Origin: Nostoc sp. ATCC 43529
Lineage (GTDB): Bacteria > Cyanobacteriota > Cyanobacteriia > Cyanobacteriales > Nostocaceae
Assembly: GCA_003326205.1 (NCBI GenBank)
Contig: LWTK01000105.1
Coordinates: 274,361 to 338,360 of the forward strand
Direction: 5' to 3'
DNA length: 64,000 nt
A model generated the notes under the pieces. That model was not told the DNA's origin and did no database searches. It saw nothing but the letters and a program-made list of their open reading frames with translations. Positions 1 through 7,907 of this stretch are shown here, piece by piece. The position numbers and the translations under genes were made by a program. Position 1 is the first letter of the stretch, and every line of letters starts with the position of its first letter.

Positions 1-369
1 GGTTCATTGACATCAGGTTCAAGCGTTGATGTTTCAGCCCAACTAGCAACACTTCAACCAGGGAGTAATCCTGATTTCGACTTTTTTACATTCTCTTTAG
101 TAGACGCAGCAAGTGTGAATATCGTCACTGGAGTGACATCTCCTGGAGATACAGTTCTCGGTCTGTTTGACGCTTTTGGGACTGTAGTGGCATTTAACGA
201 CGATGGTGCTGGTGGCACTGCGTCATTAATCAACACATTCCTGGGTGCGGGTACGTACACCATTTCAGTGAGTAAATTTCCTCTCTTCCCTCAAGATGGC
301 GGAACTTTCTCTGGTAGTGCCAGTGGTGTTCCTGATTTTTCTTATACGCTACAAGTCAGCGTTTTTTAA
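1..369 (+). CDS. C-terminal fragment of a PPC-domain-like extracellular protein (5' cut by window)
   Basis: The frame is open from the first base to a TAA at 367-369, so the true start lies outside the window. The 120-odd visible residues are rich in Gly, Ser, Thr and Phe. They contain a DFDFFTFSL core, a GDTVLGLFD strand, a FNDDGAGG turn and a GTYTISVS strand. This is the pattern of bacterial pre-peptidase C-terminal (PPC/DVUA0089-type) beta-sandwich domains, found at the ends of secreted proteins. No anchor follows the domain. The rest of the protein is unseen, so its overall function cannot be given. Confidence 0.6.
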   Translation, partial: GSLTSGSSVDVSAQLATLQPGSNPDFDFFTFSLVDAASVNIVTGVTSPGDTVLGLFDAFGTVVAFNDDGAGGTASLINTFLGAGTYTISVSKFPLFPQDGGTFSGSASGVPDFSYTLQVSVF

Positions 370-531
370 GAACGTTGTCAACTTGCGAAAGGACTGGCAT
401 TAGAAGGCAGATTTCAGGATACTTTTGCTCTAGGCTACGGTAATACTGCAATGTGCAAACGTATAAATTAGGTTTGGTAAAGGTTCTAGAATTGCAGCCT
501 TTTTTCTCTATTTGAGCCACAGTTGATTGTA

Positions 532-553
532 GGGACGCACAGATGTGCGTCCC
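532..553. repeat. GC-rich hairpin of the dispersed intergenic type
   Basis: A 10-bp perfect inverted repeat (GGGACGCACA / TGTGCGTCCC) has a 2-base loop. It lies 65 bp past the end of pgk, so it could end pgk transcription, but no U-tract follows on the minus strand. Similar hairpins with other stems occur at 12981, 22289, 27075, 34703, 59933 and 62794, which points to a dispersed repeat family. Confidence 0.55.
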
Positions 554-617
554 CATACTATGGTTTAATTACCTGAAAATTGCTGTAACATATAGACTTT
601 ACATGTAACGTCTATAT

Positions 618-1820
618 TTACGCATCATCTAAAGCTGCGATACCAGGTAACACCTTACCTTCAAGTAACTCCAAGCTAGCGCCGCCGCCGGTGGAGATGT
701 GGCTCATTTGTTCGGCTAAACCGACTTTTTCCACAGCCGCCACCGAGTCGCCGCCGCCGATAATGGTGGTTGTGCCAGTTTTGCCAATTTCAGCCAGAGT
801 GCGGGCGATCGCTTCTGTACCTACCGCAAACTTATCAAACTCAAACACACCCATCGGCCCGTTCCAAATTACCGTTTTGGTATCTGCAAGGGCTTCTTGG
901 AAAACTTTTACTGAGTCTGGGCCAATATCCAAACCCATACCATCATCAGGGATATTCTCAATGCTGACAGTTGTCGCATTCGCATCGGGAGCAAATTTAT
1001 CTGCCGATACGATATCTGTGGGTAACAGGAAGGTAACACCACGTTCCTTTGCCTTAGCTTCCAAAGACTTCGCCAGTTCTAGTTTGTCTTCTTCCACCAA
1101 AGACTTACCGACATTCAAACCACGGGCTTTGTAGAAAGTAAAAATCATCCCACCGCCGATGATTAACTTGTCGCACTTTTCCAGCAGCGTTTCAATCACG
1201 CCAATTTTACTGGAAACCTTGGAACCACCGATAATTGCTGCCAAAGGACGTTGGGGATTTTCAATGGCGTTTTGCAGATATTCCAATTCCTTCTCAACCA
1301 AATATCCAGCCACAGAAGGACTGAGGTATTTAGTCACACCTTCAGTAGAAGCATGGGCGCGGTGTGCTGTACCAAAAGCATCATTTACATAAAAATCAGC
1401 ATTTGCTGCCAATTTTTGGGCAAATTCTGGGTCATTTTTCTCTTCTTCTTTGTAGAAGCGGACATTTTCCAGTAACAGCACTTGCCCATTTTCCAGCGCC
1501 GCCACCTTAGCTGCAACTTCATCGCCAATGGAGTCATCAGTCTTGACAACTTCTTGCCCCAATAACTCAGAGAGGCGCTTAGCCACAGGTGTCAGACGTA
1601 ATTTGTCATCGACACCCTTGGGACGCCCAAAATGGCTTGCTAAAATCACCTTAGCTCCCTTCTGCGTCAAATCTTTGATAGTTGGCAGAGCAGCGCGAAT
1701 GCGAGTATCGTCTGTGATATTGCCTTGATCGTCCACAGGCACGTTAAAATCAACCCGCACCAAGGCGCGTTTTCCAGAAATATCAGCCGCAGATAAACTT
1801 GCTAAACTTTTTTTGGACAC
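618..1820 (-). CDS. pgk: Phosphoglycerate kinase
   Basis: Cytosolic enzyme of glycolysis and the Calvin cycle that transfers phosphate between 1,3-bisphosphoglycerate and ADP. The 400 residues match the usual family length. Family motifs are in order: RVDFNVPVD near residue 22, SHFGRPKG, the IGGSKVSSKI segment, WNGPMGVFEF, and the C-terminal nucleotide-binding GGGDSVAAVEK and STGGGASLELL. The start is GTG at 1820, chosen because AGGAGA lies about 8 bases upstream. The gene is divergent from the stress-protein gene, with 88 bp between the two starts. It looks intact. Confidence 0.97.
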   Translation of the reverse strand: MSKKSLASLSAADISGKRALVRVDFNVPVDDQGNITDDTRIRAALPTIKDLTQKGAKVILASHFGRPKGVDDKLRLTPVAKRLSELLGQEVVKTDDSIGDEVAAKVAALENGQVLLLENVRFYKEEEKNDPEFAQKLAANADFYVNDAFGTAHRAHASTEGVTKYLSPSVAGYLVEKELEYLQNAIENPQRPLAAIIGGSKVSSKIGVIETLLEKCDKLIIGGGMIFTFYKARGLNVGKSLVEEDKLELAKSLEAKAKERGVTFLLPTDIVSADKFAPDANATTVSIENIPDDGMGLDIGPDSVKVFQEALADTKTVIWNGPMGVFEFDKFAVGTEAIARTLAEIGKTGTTTIIGGGDSVAAVEKVGLAEQMSHISTGGGASLELLEGKVLPGIAALDDA

Positions 1821-1908
1821 AGCAAACTCTCCTGATTGCCTTTTTGTTATTGTTTTGAAAGTAGAACCATCCAGATTTTACCGGAGTCAGGGGTGCCAGG
1901 TGATAGAG

Positions 1909-2316
1909 ATGTTTAAGACAGTACTATTTCCAATCGATCAAAGCCGGGAAACGCGGGAAGCTGCTGACGTAGTTACCAACATTGTCCAAAAGTACGGCAG
2001 TCGCTTAGTGCTGCTGTCTGTGGTAGAAGAACCACCCCCAGATGCACCTAGTGGAGATCCAATGGTGTCACCAGAGGTAGTTGCCAAACTGCTGGAAAAT
2101 GCCCAATCTTTATTTTCTGGGCAAGGAATTCAATCCGAAATTCTCGAAAAGCAAGGCAAACCAGCTTTTACCATTTGCGATGTCGCTGATGAAATCGGAG
2201 CAGATTTAATCATTATGGGCTGTCGGGGGCTAGGCTTGACTGAAGAGGGAGCGACTGATAGTGTCACCACTCGCGTGATTAATCTTTCCCCTTGTCCAGT
2301 GTTGATTGTGCCGTAA
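1909..2316 (+). CDS. Universal stress protein (UspA family)
   Basis: A 135-residue single-domain Usp. It starts with the strand MFKTVLFPID and ends with the glycine loop DLIIMGCRGLG followed by SPCPVLIVP. In ATP-binding Usps the loop reads GxxG-9x-G(S/T); here GCRG is present but the later Gly position is Asp, so nucleotide binding is uncertain. The reading frame is open further upstream, but ATG 1909 is preferred because AGGTGA precedes it and the family begins at exactly this strand. The role is a stress-response accessory protein of unknown partner. Confidence 0.88.
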   Translation: MFKTVLFPIDQSRETREAADVVTNIVQKYGSRLVLLSVVEEPPPDAPSGDPMVSPEVVAKLLENAQSLFSGQGIQSEILEKQGKPAFTICDVADEIGADLIIMGCRGLGLTEEGATDSVTTRVINLSPCPVLIVP

Positions 2317-2604
2317 AAACCTGTAGCGTGCGTTAACACAGCGTAACGCACCGCCTAAAATTTCTTGAACAATTTTTGCTTATGGGTGATGTGGTATTTA
2401 CTGGTAAACCCAGACAACCTACAGCAGAATTCAGAACTCAGAATTCAGAATGATAATAGGCTCTGTGCCTAACTACTAAACCTAAATCGTGTACTTGATC
2501 AACTTGAAATTTTGTGTAATTTTATTGTTTGTCAACTGGTTAAATATTTCTTCTAGATTCTGAATTCTTCAATCAAAACACCTTCCTTTCGGAGATTGAC
2601 TTTC

Positions 2605-3210
2605 GTGACACATATCTCCTCAAAAATCCTCACCTTTGCAGATTTTCTCTCCCAATACCGAGACAATCCCCGCTATGAACTAGCAGACGGAGAACTAATT
2701 GACATGGAACCCACTGGCCCCCATGAAACGGTGAGTGGCAAACTTGCAACCCAAATTGGAATTTATCTTCTTGCAGAACAATTGCCCTGGTTTATTCCTC
2801 GCACTTGTTTAATTTACCCCTTTGCAGATACAGCTACAGCACGTCGTCCTGATATCGTAGTTCTCGATGAAACCGTTCTCGATCGCGAACCCTTGTGGGA
2901 ACGAGAACCGGTAATCACTCTTGGACGCTCAATTAAATTAGTGGTGGAAGTTGTTAGCAGCAATTGGGAAACTGACTATGCAAGGAAAGTTGAGGAATAT
3001 GCCCTCTTAGGCATTCCTGAATATTGGATTGTCGATTATCGAGGATTGGGCGGTGTAGCATTTATTGGTAAACCCAAACAACCTACTTTCACTGTTTGCC
3101 AATTGGTTGAAGACAGTTATATTCAACAACAATATCGGCTCAACCAATCAATTAATTCGCCGCTTTTCCCTGGTCTTCATATTCAATTAAATGACGTTCT
3201 GCCTCGTTAA
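2605..3210 (+). CDS. Uma2 family (DUF820) putative endonuclease
   Basis: About 201 residues of the Uma2/DUF820 family, a PD-(D/E)XK-fold nuclease family greatly expanded in cyanobacteria. Visible marks are YELADGELIDMEPTGPHE near the N-terminus, RRPDIVVLDE in the middle and the core VVEVVSSNWETDYARKVEEY followed by GIPEYWIVDY. GTG 2605 is the preferred start because GGAG lies 10 bases upstream; a TTG at 2596 would be too close to it. The biological role of the family is not settled. It is the first of four intact copies in the window, and two decayed fragments of the same core lie just downstream. Confidence 0.85.
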   Translation: MTHISSKILTFADFLSQYRDNPRYELADGELIDMEPTGPHETVSGKLATQIGIYLLAEQLPWFIPRTCLIYPFADTATARRPDIVVLDETVLDREPLWEREPVITLGRSIKLVVEVVSSNWETDYARKVEEYALLGIPEYWIVDYRGLGGVAFIGKPKQPTFTVCQLVEDSYIQQQYRLNQSINSPLFPGLHIQLNDVLPR

Positions 3211-3294
3211 AAGCATATCAGAAGACGTAATTAGGCGCTTGGCGATCGCCTGATATTGGCAATTTTGACAGCAATTAGCCGTGATTATGGTAAA

Positions 3295-3374
3295 GCGATC
3301 GCTTAAACTGGTGATGGAAGTAGTTAGCAGCAACTGTAAAACTGACATGCTTGCAAAGTTGAGGAATATATTTA
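3295..3374 (+). pseudogene. Uma2 family gene remnant 1
   Basis: Starting at a HIP1 site, about 55 bases repeat the core of the intact Uma2 gene upstream: KLVMEVVSSNCKTD can be read against KLVVEVVSSNWETD. The match to the nucleotides of 2935-3000 then continues out of frame through GTTGAGGAATAT. No start or full domain remains. It is either a decayed copy or a recombination scar. Confidence 0.65.
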
Positions 3375-3406
3375 AGATTCAAACATATAAATAAACGTCA
3401 AAAACT

Positions 3407-3790
3407 ATGATTAATTTTAGTCCTTCAACAAATTCTGATAGTGACACTTCTAAGCTAAGTTATAGTGTGCTGGTTGCTCAGGAGCAAGATGGTAGATTTA
3501 GTGCAGTTGTACTAGGCTTATCAGACTGTAAAAGTTCGGGTAAAACTGAAAATGAAGCTCTGGAAAATCTACAGCAGCTTTTGCGAAAACGTTTAAAAAA
3601 TTCCAAAATAGTTACTTTAGAAATAGATTCTCCCCAAACAGATAATCCTTGGATGAAAGTAGCTGGTATGTACAAGGATAATCCGCTTTTTGATGAAGTA
3701 CTGGCTGAGATAGAAGCAGAACGTCGTCAAGTTGATGCAGAAATGGAGGAATATTATAGACAGATCGATGCAGAATCCGAGGTAAAGTGA
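3407..3790 (+). CDS. HicB-like antitoxin
   Basis: A 127-residue protein with an N-terminal HicB-type fold: YSVLVAQEQDGRFSAVVLGLSDCKSSGKTENEALENLQ.. is read in pieces as a strand, the DGRFSA turn, the strand, then a helix. The acidic C-terminal tail (about residues 88-127) may wrap the toxin. The stop codon overlaps the start of the next gene by four bases (GTGA), which indicates translational coupling. HicB normally pairs with HicA, but here the partner is a PIN-domain protein. It is probably the antitoxin and autorepressor of that pair. Confidence 0.75.
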   Translation: MINFSPSTNSDSDTSKLSYSVLVAQEQDGRFSAVVLGLSDCKSSGKTENEALENLQQLLRKRLKNSKIVTLEIDSPQTDNPWMKVAGMYKDNPLFDEVLAEIEAERRQVDAEMEEYYRQIDAESEVK

Positions 3791-4224
3791 CTATTATTTG
3801 GGTGCTAGATACCGACCATTTATCACTTTTGCAAAGAGAACATCCAACTGTTCAACAGCGCATCAATCAAATTAATTTTGCAAATACAGCCATAACAGTT
3901 GTGACTTTGGAAGAGCAAATGAAAGGATGGCTGAATGTGATTAATAAGTATAACAATCAACCTTCCCAATCTGAAAGACTTATACTGGCTTACAAAGGAT
4001 TAAGAGATGTAGTGGAATATCTCAACAAGCTAAAATTACTTGACTTTGACCTCCCTGCTTATAATTGTTATCAAAAATTAGTTAGTCAGAAAATTCGTAT
4101 AGGTACGAGAGATTTACGTATTGCTGCAATTACACTTTCTATAAATGCAATTTTGGTTACACGTAACACTAAAGATTTTGCCAAAGTCCCTAATTTACAA
4201 ATAGAAGATTGGACAATATCTTAA
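3787..4224 (+). CDS. PIN-domain toxin (VapC-like ribonuclease)
   Basis: A 145-residue PIN domain. The acidic residues expected to bind metal are all present: D8 in VLDTDH, E42/E43 in TLEEQ, D109 in TRDLRIAA and D130 in VTRNTKDF. PIN toxins cleave tRNA, rRNA or mRNA when the antitoxin is lost. The GTG start overlaps the stop of the HicB-like gene. The sequence looks full length and intact. Confidence 0.82.
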   Translation: MTIIWVLDTDHLSLLQREHPTVQQRINQINFANTAITVVTLEEQMKGWLNVINKYNNQPSQSERLILAYKGLRDVVEYLNKLKLLDFDLPAYNCYQKLVSQKIRIGTRDLRIAAITLSINAILVTRNTKDFAKVPNLQIEDWTIS

Positions 4225-4291
4225 AGCGATCGCCTTAACGAGAGTATGAATATTTGGGGAGGCGATCGCCCTGACAAGAATATGATTATTT

Positions 4292-4367
4292 AGAGTGCGA
4301 AAGTAGTTGACGCTTAGACGAGCTTTTCGTAAACATCGCTTGCTTTATACCTATCACGAGAAGTGCG
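4292..4367. repeat. Degenerate ~70-bp repeat, copy 1 (downstream of a PIN toxin gene)
   Basis: It begins AGAGTGCG and ends CACGAGAAGTGCG. It shares an aligned middle (ACATCGCTTG..TATACCTATCAC) with 5369-5432, which lies just past the second PIN toxin gene. It sits in a 460-bp gap that also holds HIP1 sites and a Uma2 remnant. Confidence 0.5.
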
Positions 4368-4583
4368 TAAATGCTGGTTCGGCGAGTCAAGAGATATTGT
4401 CTTGATAGAGTTATTAAGTAGAAAGACTCAATTAAACTAAAGTTCGTAGTATGGGCTTGAGCCATTAAAACGTCTGTTAAGAGCGATAAATCGCTTACTA
4501 CGAACAAAGCTGCAATCTTACATTTAATTATGTCTACCTACTTAATATAGCAATTTTTGTAGCAAGAAGCTGTAATTGGTGGG

Positions 4584-4640
4584 GCGATCGCTTAAACTGA
4601 TCATGGAAGTAGTTAGCACCAACTTTGAAACTGACATTGA
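4584..4640 (+). pseudogene. Uma2 family gene remnant 2
   Basis: It starts at a HIP1 site and repeats remnant 1 almost base for base for about 50 bases. It reads KLIMEVVSTNFETDIDGD and then stops. It is the same Uma2 core as in the intact gene at 2605. It ends 45 bp before the next antitoxin start, so a toxin-antitoxin module appears to have replaced or interrupted a Uma2 gene. Confidence 0.65.
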
Positions 4641-4684
4641 CGGCGATTAGCAGAATAAGCTAACACAACTTGGAGATTTTTAGA

Positions 4685-4975
4685 ATGAAATGGACACTTG
4701 AAGAAGCCCAAAAACAGCTATCCTTAATAATTAATGCGACTAGTCAAGAACCTCAGTTAATCTACACTCAAGAAGAATTAGTGGCTGCTATTGTAGATCC
4801 TGAGCTTTTTAAAGAATTTTTAAACTGGCGACAACAAGCTGCGAAAACATCTCTAGCTCAAGTCTTTAAAGAACTTCAACAGTTATGTGCCGAAGAAAAT
4901 TATAGTTTAGAGATACCAACACGAAGCAATCGCCACAATCCTTTTACTGGCGATGAAAATGAGCAGTCTTTGTGA
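4685..4975 (+). CDS. Phd/YefM-like antitoxin
   Basis: A 96-residue protein. Its N-terminus (MKWTLEEAQKQLSLIINAT, then IYTQEELVAAIVDPELFKEFL) has the layout of Phd/YefM antitoxins: an N-terminal DNA-binding beta-alpha unit and a disordered tail (SNRHNPFTGDENEQSL) that binds the toxin. ATG 4685 is chosen because GGAG lies 9 bases upstream. Its end overlaps the next gene by 23 bp. It probably neutralises the adjacent PIN toxin and represses the pair. Confidence 0.75.
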   Translation: MKWTLEEAQKQLSLIINATSQEPQLIYTQEELVAAIVDPELFKEFLNWRQQAAKTSLAQVFKELQQLCAEENYSLEIPTRSNRHNPFTGDENEQSL

Positions 4976-5354
4976 CACTAATATTATCAGTGAATTAACT
5001 CGACTGATGCCAAATCCAGGGGTGACAGCATGGATAAGTACAGTAACATCAATTAACTTAAGAGTTATTACAGTTGAGGAAATCTATTATGGTTTAACAG
5101 CCAAGCCTAATGCTAGAATCCAAGCTTGGTTTGAAAACTTTTTGACAACTCACTGTGAAATTTTACCTATTACCTCAGAAATTGCCAAGTGTTCGGGTGA
5201 ATTGAGAGGCTTTTTGAGAACTCAAGGTAAACCGCGCTCGCAAGCTGATATACTTATCGCCGCAACAGCTAAAATACATTCCATGACTCTTGTTACTAGA
5301 AATATTAAGGATTTTGAGGGTTGTGGTATATCTACATTGAATCCTTTTGTTTGA
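4953..5354 (+). CDS. vapC: VapC/FitB-like PIN-domain toxin
   Basis: A 133-residue PIN ribonuclease of the FitB/VapC type. It shows CDTNIISEL (D8), the VEEIYYGL helix (E42/E43), SQADILIAATA (D99) and VTRNIKDFEG (D120). All acidic positions are kept. Two in-frame starts exist (ATG 4953 and 4959); either overlaps the antitoxin gene. Together with the preceding gene it forms a standard type II toxin-antitoxin pair. Confidence 0.85.
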   Translation: MKMSSLCDTNIISELTRLMPNPGVTAWISTVTSINLRVITVEEIYYGLTAKPNARIQAWFENFLTTHCEILPITSEIAKCSGELRGFLRTQGKPRSQADILIAATAKIHSMTLVTRNIKDFEGCGISTLNPFV

Positions 5355-5368
5355 ATATTTCTATATAA

Positions 5369-5432
5369 AGAGTGCGTCACCGAACAGCCCGTCGTAGACA
5401 TCGCCTGTTTTTACACTATCACCAGAAGTGCG
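5369..5432. repeat. Degenerate ~70-bp repeat, copy 2
   Basis: It begins AGAGTGCG and ends ACCAGAAGTGCG, and matches 4292-4367. The segment CCCGTCGTAGACATCGC inside it also recurs near 17398 and, altered, near 55655, so the piece is a dispersed repeat. Confidence 0.5.
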
Positions 5433-5445
5433 ATCGCCGTAGTAA

Positions 5446-5604
5446 AGTATTAGATGCAATGTAGAATCGGCGCTTTCAAAAATCGAGCATCAGGATGAGA
5501 TTCAAATATCTACGCTCTCACAGTACATCAAATCTCTTGGGGGAAGTTTGACAATAATTGCTCGTTTTGGCGATCAAGAGGTTGTAAATTCTCAGTTCGA
5601 TTGA
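5446..5604 (+). pseudogene. C-terminal remnant of an XRE/HigA-type HTH antitoxin
   Basis: In frame with a TGA at 5602-5604, about 50 residues can be read: NVESALSKIEHQDEIQ, STLSQYIKSLGG, then SLTIIARFGDQEVVNSQFD. This is the recognition helix, linker and C-terminal beta segment of cyanobacterial HigA-like antitoxins ('QSAVSKIEHQ', 'L..YI.ALGG'). The N-terminal half of the helix-turn-helix is missing because a TAA lies just upstream at 5443. No toxin gene flanks it. It is a decayed module in the island. Confidence 0.65.
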
Positions 5605-5621
5605 GATTAGACACTAAGGTT

Positions 5622-6557
5622 CTAGAGGGGTAAATCGTCAATTAGACGATTAGTTGAGTCAATCAAGTTATTATGAGAGTCACGTAGGTCACGCATAGAT
5701 TTACAAGTTTGAATAAGTGGAGTTAAGCAACTTTTCGCATCTTCGTAGCCACGCTTTTTAAGTTCATGAATGCGGTTAATGCTAAAGTCTAATAAGCTAT
5801 TAACTGGACCGATAACAGGTGTATCTGACTTATTGATTGGCTGTTCTGGTCTAATTTCAATAACGGTTTGTTCTGGAAAATCATGGCGACTCCACGGCGT
5901 TCCATAGCCCAAATGAATCACTATTACCTTTTTGCAACCACGTTGTACCAAAGCCCCTACTGGAATATTGTCCTTTAAACCTCCATCTACGTAAGACTGT
6001 CCATTAATATTTTGACAAGGAAAAGCTAGGGGAATAGCTGCGCTGGCTAAAAGCGACTTGTAGATTGTTTCATCATCTGGAAAATCTCGTACACAAAACC
6101 ACTCAGCATTAACTCCACAAAAAACGCGAGCAACGTTAATTAATAAACTGGACTTTAAACCAGGAATGTTTACTGAGGGAAAAACTGTTACCCATAACTC
6201 AATACCACGCCTTAGTTTCTCAGCATTGACTGCTTCGCGTAACATTTGCTCAATTGGTTCAGGGTCAAAAAAGGGGTGAGGATCTTTATTCCAACGTAAA
6301 ATGTTCGCTCTAGCAAGATCATCCCAAAGTTGATAAAGGCTTATAGCAGCATTGTAAAAAGAACCATAGCATGACAGGACAGCACCATTAAGAGCGCCAA
6401 TACTAGTTCCGGCAATGATGTTAGGTTGTAATCCTAGTTCAGCGATAAATTTGACGGCACCTGCTTGATATGCACCTTTAGCACCTCCGCCAACCAGTAC
6501 AAGTCCAAATTCAGGATTAGTAGATTTCATATTAATTTTACTTTCTGGTACAAACAC
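5622..6557 (-). CDS. Patatin-like phospholipase
   Basis: A 311-residue lipid acyl hydrolase with the complete patatin signature: oxyanion loop GGGAKGAYQAG (about 23-33), nucleophile elbow GTSIG with Ser52, and the catalytic Asp191 in YVDGGLKDN. No signal peptide is seen, so it should act on membranes from the cytosol. The GTG start at 6557 has AGGGG a few bases upstream; ATG 6530 is the alternative and begins closer to the domain. It is last in a same-strand run after the RdcB-like and dynamin-like genes, two of which encode membrane-acting protein families. Confidence 0.88.
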   Translation of the reverse strand: MFVPESKINMKSTNPEFGLVLVGGGAKGAYQAGAVKFIAELGLQPNIIAGTSIGALNGAVLSCYGSFYNAAISLYQLWDDLARANILRWNKDPHPFFDPEPIEQMLREAVNAEKLRRGIELWVTVFPSVNIPGLKSSLLINVARVFCGVNAEWFCVRDFPDDETIYKSLLASAAIPLAFPCQNINGQSYVDGGLKDNIPVGALVQRGCKKVIVIHLGYGTPWSRHDFPEQTVIEIRPEQPINKSDTPVIGPVNSLLDFSINRIHELKKRGYEDAKSCLTPLIQTCKSMRDLRDSHNNLIDSTNRLIDDLPL

Positions 6558-6673
6558 GCTTAACCCCTATTCTTGCATTCGCCTTTTTTCTAACCACCTA
6601 GAAAAAGAGCAAACGGTGAGTTGAAAGATAACAATAGCTGAAAAATACTAAGCTAACGCAGACTCAATATTTT

Positions 6674-7705
6674 TCAAAATGATTGATTACTAATCATCGC
6701 TAGACAATCATTTGCTGTTTCTTCGACTACAGCAGTAACAAATCTACTAGCATCAGTGGTTCGGTCAATAGTGTCAATTTGGCTACGGCAAAGAGCAATC
6801 GCACTCCGTCCAGGTTGTAATGGTCTAACGTCTTCTGGAAGTGTAGCTAGTTCAAGTGTCGTACCAATTACAAACAAATATGGTGTATTTACTACACGTT
6901 GCATTGGCAGTGAGCGAACTTCTAGTAATCCTGCTAATAATTTCAGATCATCGTTATTTTTTGTTTGTTTCCAAGAACGATCTAATAAATCACCAAGACT
7001 ATCACCATGAGGAGATATTTCTTTGCTGCTGGCAATGATTTTATTTATCAACGATTGACGATAAACTTTTGTATCTTTAGTTTCTAGTTCATACATCAGC
7101 ACGGAACTACTGAATACTTCCCGTGCTAGTAAAGCAACTTGCATTACCCAAGGTAAATGGGTGTAGGTTTGCCCAGCTAACCAAGCTGTTACAATTTTGT
7201 CTAGGTCTTCATTTGCAGCAACTCGCACCTCTAGCTGACGCACCCGCGCCTCAAGATTAGTGATTTGTATACCAACCTGTTGAGCAAGTGAATATAACTG
7301 GTTACTAAGTTGAATCAATGCTTCTTCTTGTATTTGTCCTCTTTGCTGAAGGTTGCGAATTGCATTCCTTGCTTCCAGTAAGGAGTTTTGAGTAACTTTT
7401 AAAGCAGCTTGACTGATTTGAAGTTTGTCAACGAGTTCTTCAATCCATTGGTGCAGTGCTTCTTGACCTGCAATTAGATTACCATCTAGGAGAAGTCTTC
7501 GCTTGTTGTCACTGCCATCTATTTTATCAATTAAATTTCCAAACCAACCCCGATTTTTACGATAACGAAAGATGTGTTGGCTAACTTGAATGCCATTTAC
7601 TAAGTCTATTATGGCTTTATCTGACACAATAGGAACTCGATGTTGAAGTTGTTCAAGGTAAATAGTCAAAGAACTGGACATAACAATATTTTTTTGTTGA
7701 GGCAT
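6674..7705 (-). CDS. RdcB/YjcZ-like protein (putative partner of the dynamin-like GTPase)
   Basis: A 343-residue soluble protein. The middle (about 85-165) is a long helical, probably coiled-coil stretch (LEARNAIRNLQQRGQIQ.., then QITNLEARVRQLEVRV). The C-terminal half is globular with the segment TPYLFVIGTTLELATLP. I assign it tentatively to the YjcZ/RdcB family because in E. coli yjcZ lies next to the dynamin-like gene yjdA (crfC), and here too the gene lies 202 bp downstream of a dynamin-like gene. RdcB is reported to modulate a diguanylate cyclase. The assignment rests largely on this gene order. The start could also be ATG 7681 (MSSSLTIYL). Confidence 0.5.
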   Translation of the reverse strand: MPQQKNIVMSSSLTIYLEQLQHRVPIVSDKAIIDLVNGIQVSQHIFRYRKNRGWFGNLIDKIDGSDNKRRLLLDGNLIAGQEALHQWIEELVDKLQISQAALKVTQNSLLEARNAIRNLQQRGQIQEEALIQLSNQLYSLAQQVGIQITNLEARVRQLEVRVAANEDLDKIVTAWLAGQTYTHLPWVMQVALLAREVFSSSVLMYELETKDTKVYRQSLINKIIASSKEISPHGDSLGDLLDRSWKQTKNNDDLKLLAGLLEVRSLPMQRVVNTPYLFVIGTTLELATLPEDVRPLQPGRSAIALCRSQIDTIDRTTDASRFVTAVVEETANDCLAMISNQSF

Positions 7706-7907
7706 TGAGATATTGCTTGCTATGGGACTATTGTCTGATTTCTAAATAAGAATTCAGATAAAATCTTTATAAAACGGGCTTTTTCGTTTCAGTCTGTTTT
7801 CGAGAATCACCTGAATTGAAAAAGTTCGGGGAGCAGGTGTAGAACTTTTTTATCCATCCTGGTATACGCAGTTCATGATGGCTAAAACATCTGTATTATA
7901 GTGATTT

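Noticed and set aside
4286..4507. 73-residue minus-strand open frame between the two toxin-antitoxin modules
   Set aside because: It covers the degenerate repeat, has no recognisable domain and no ribosome site.
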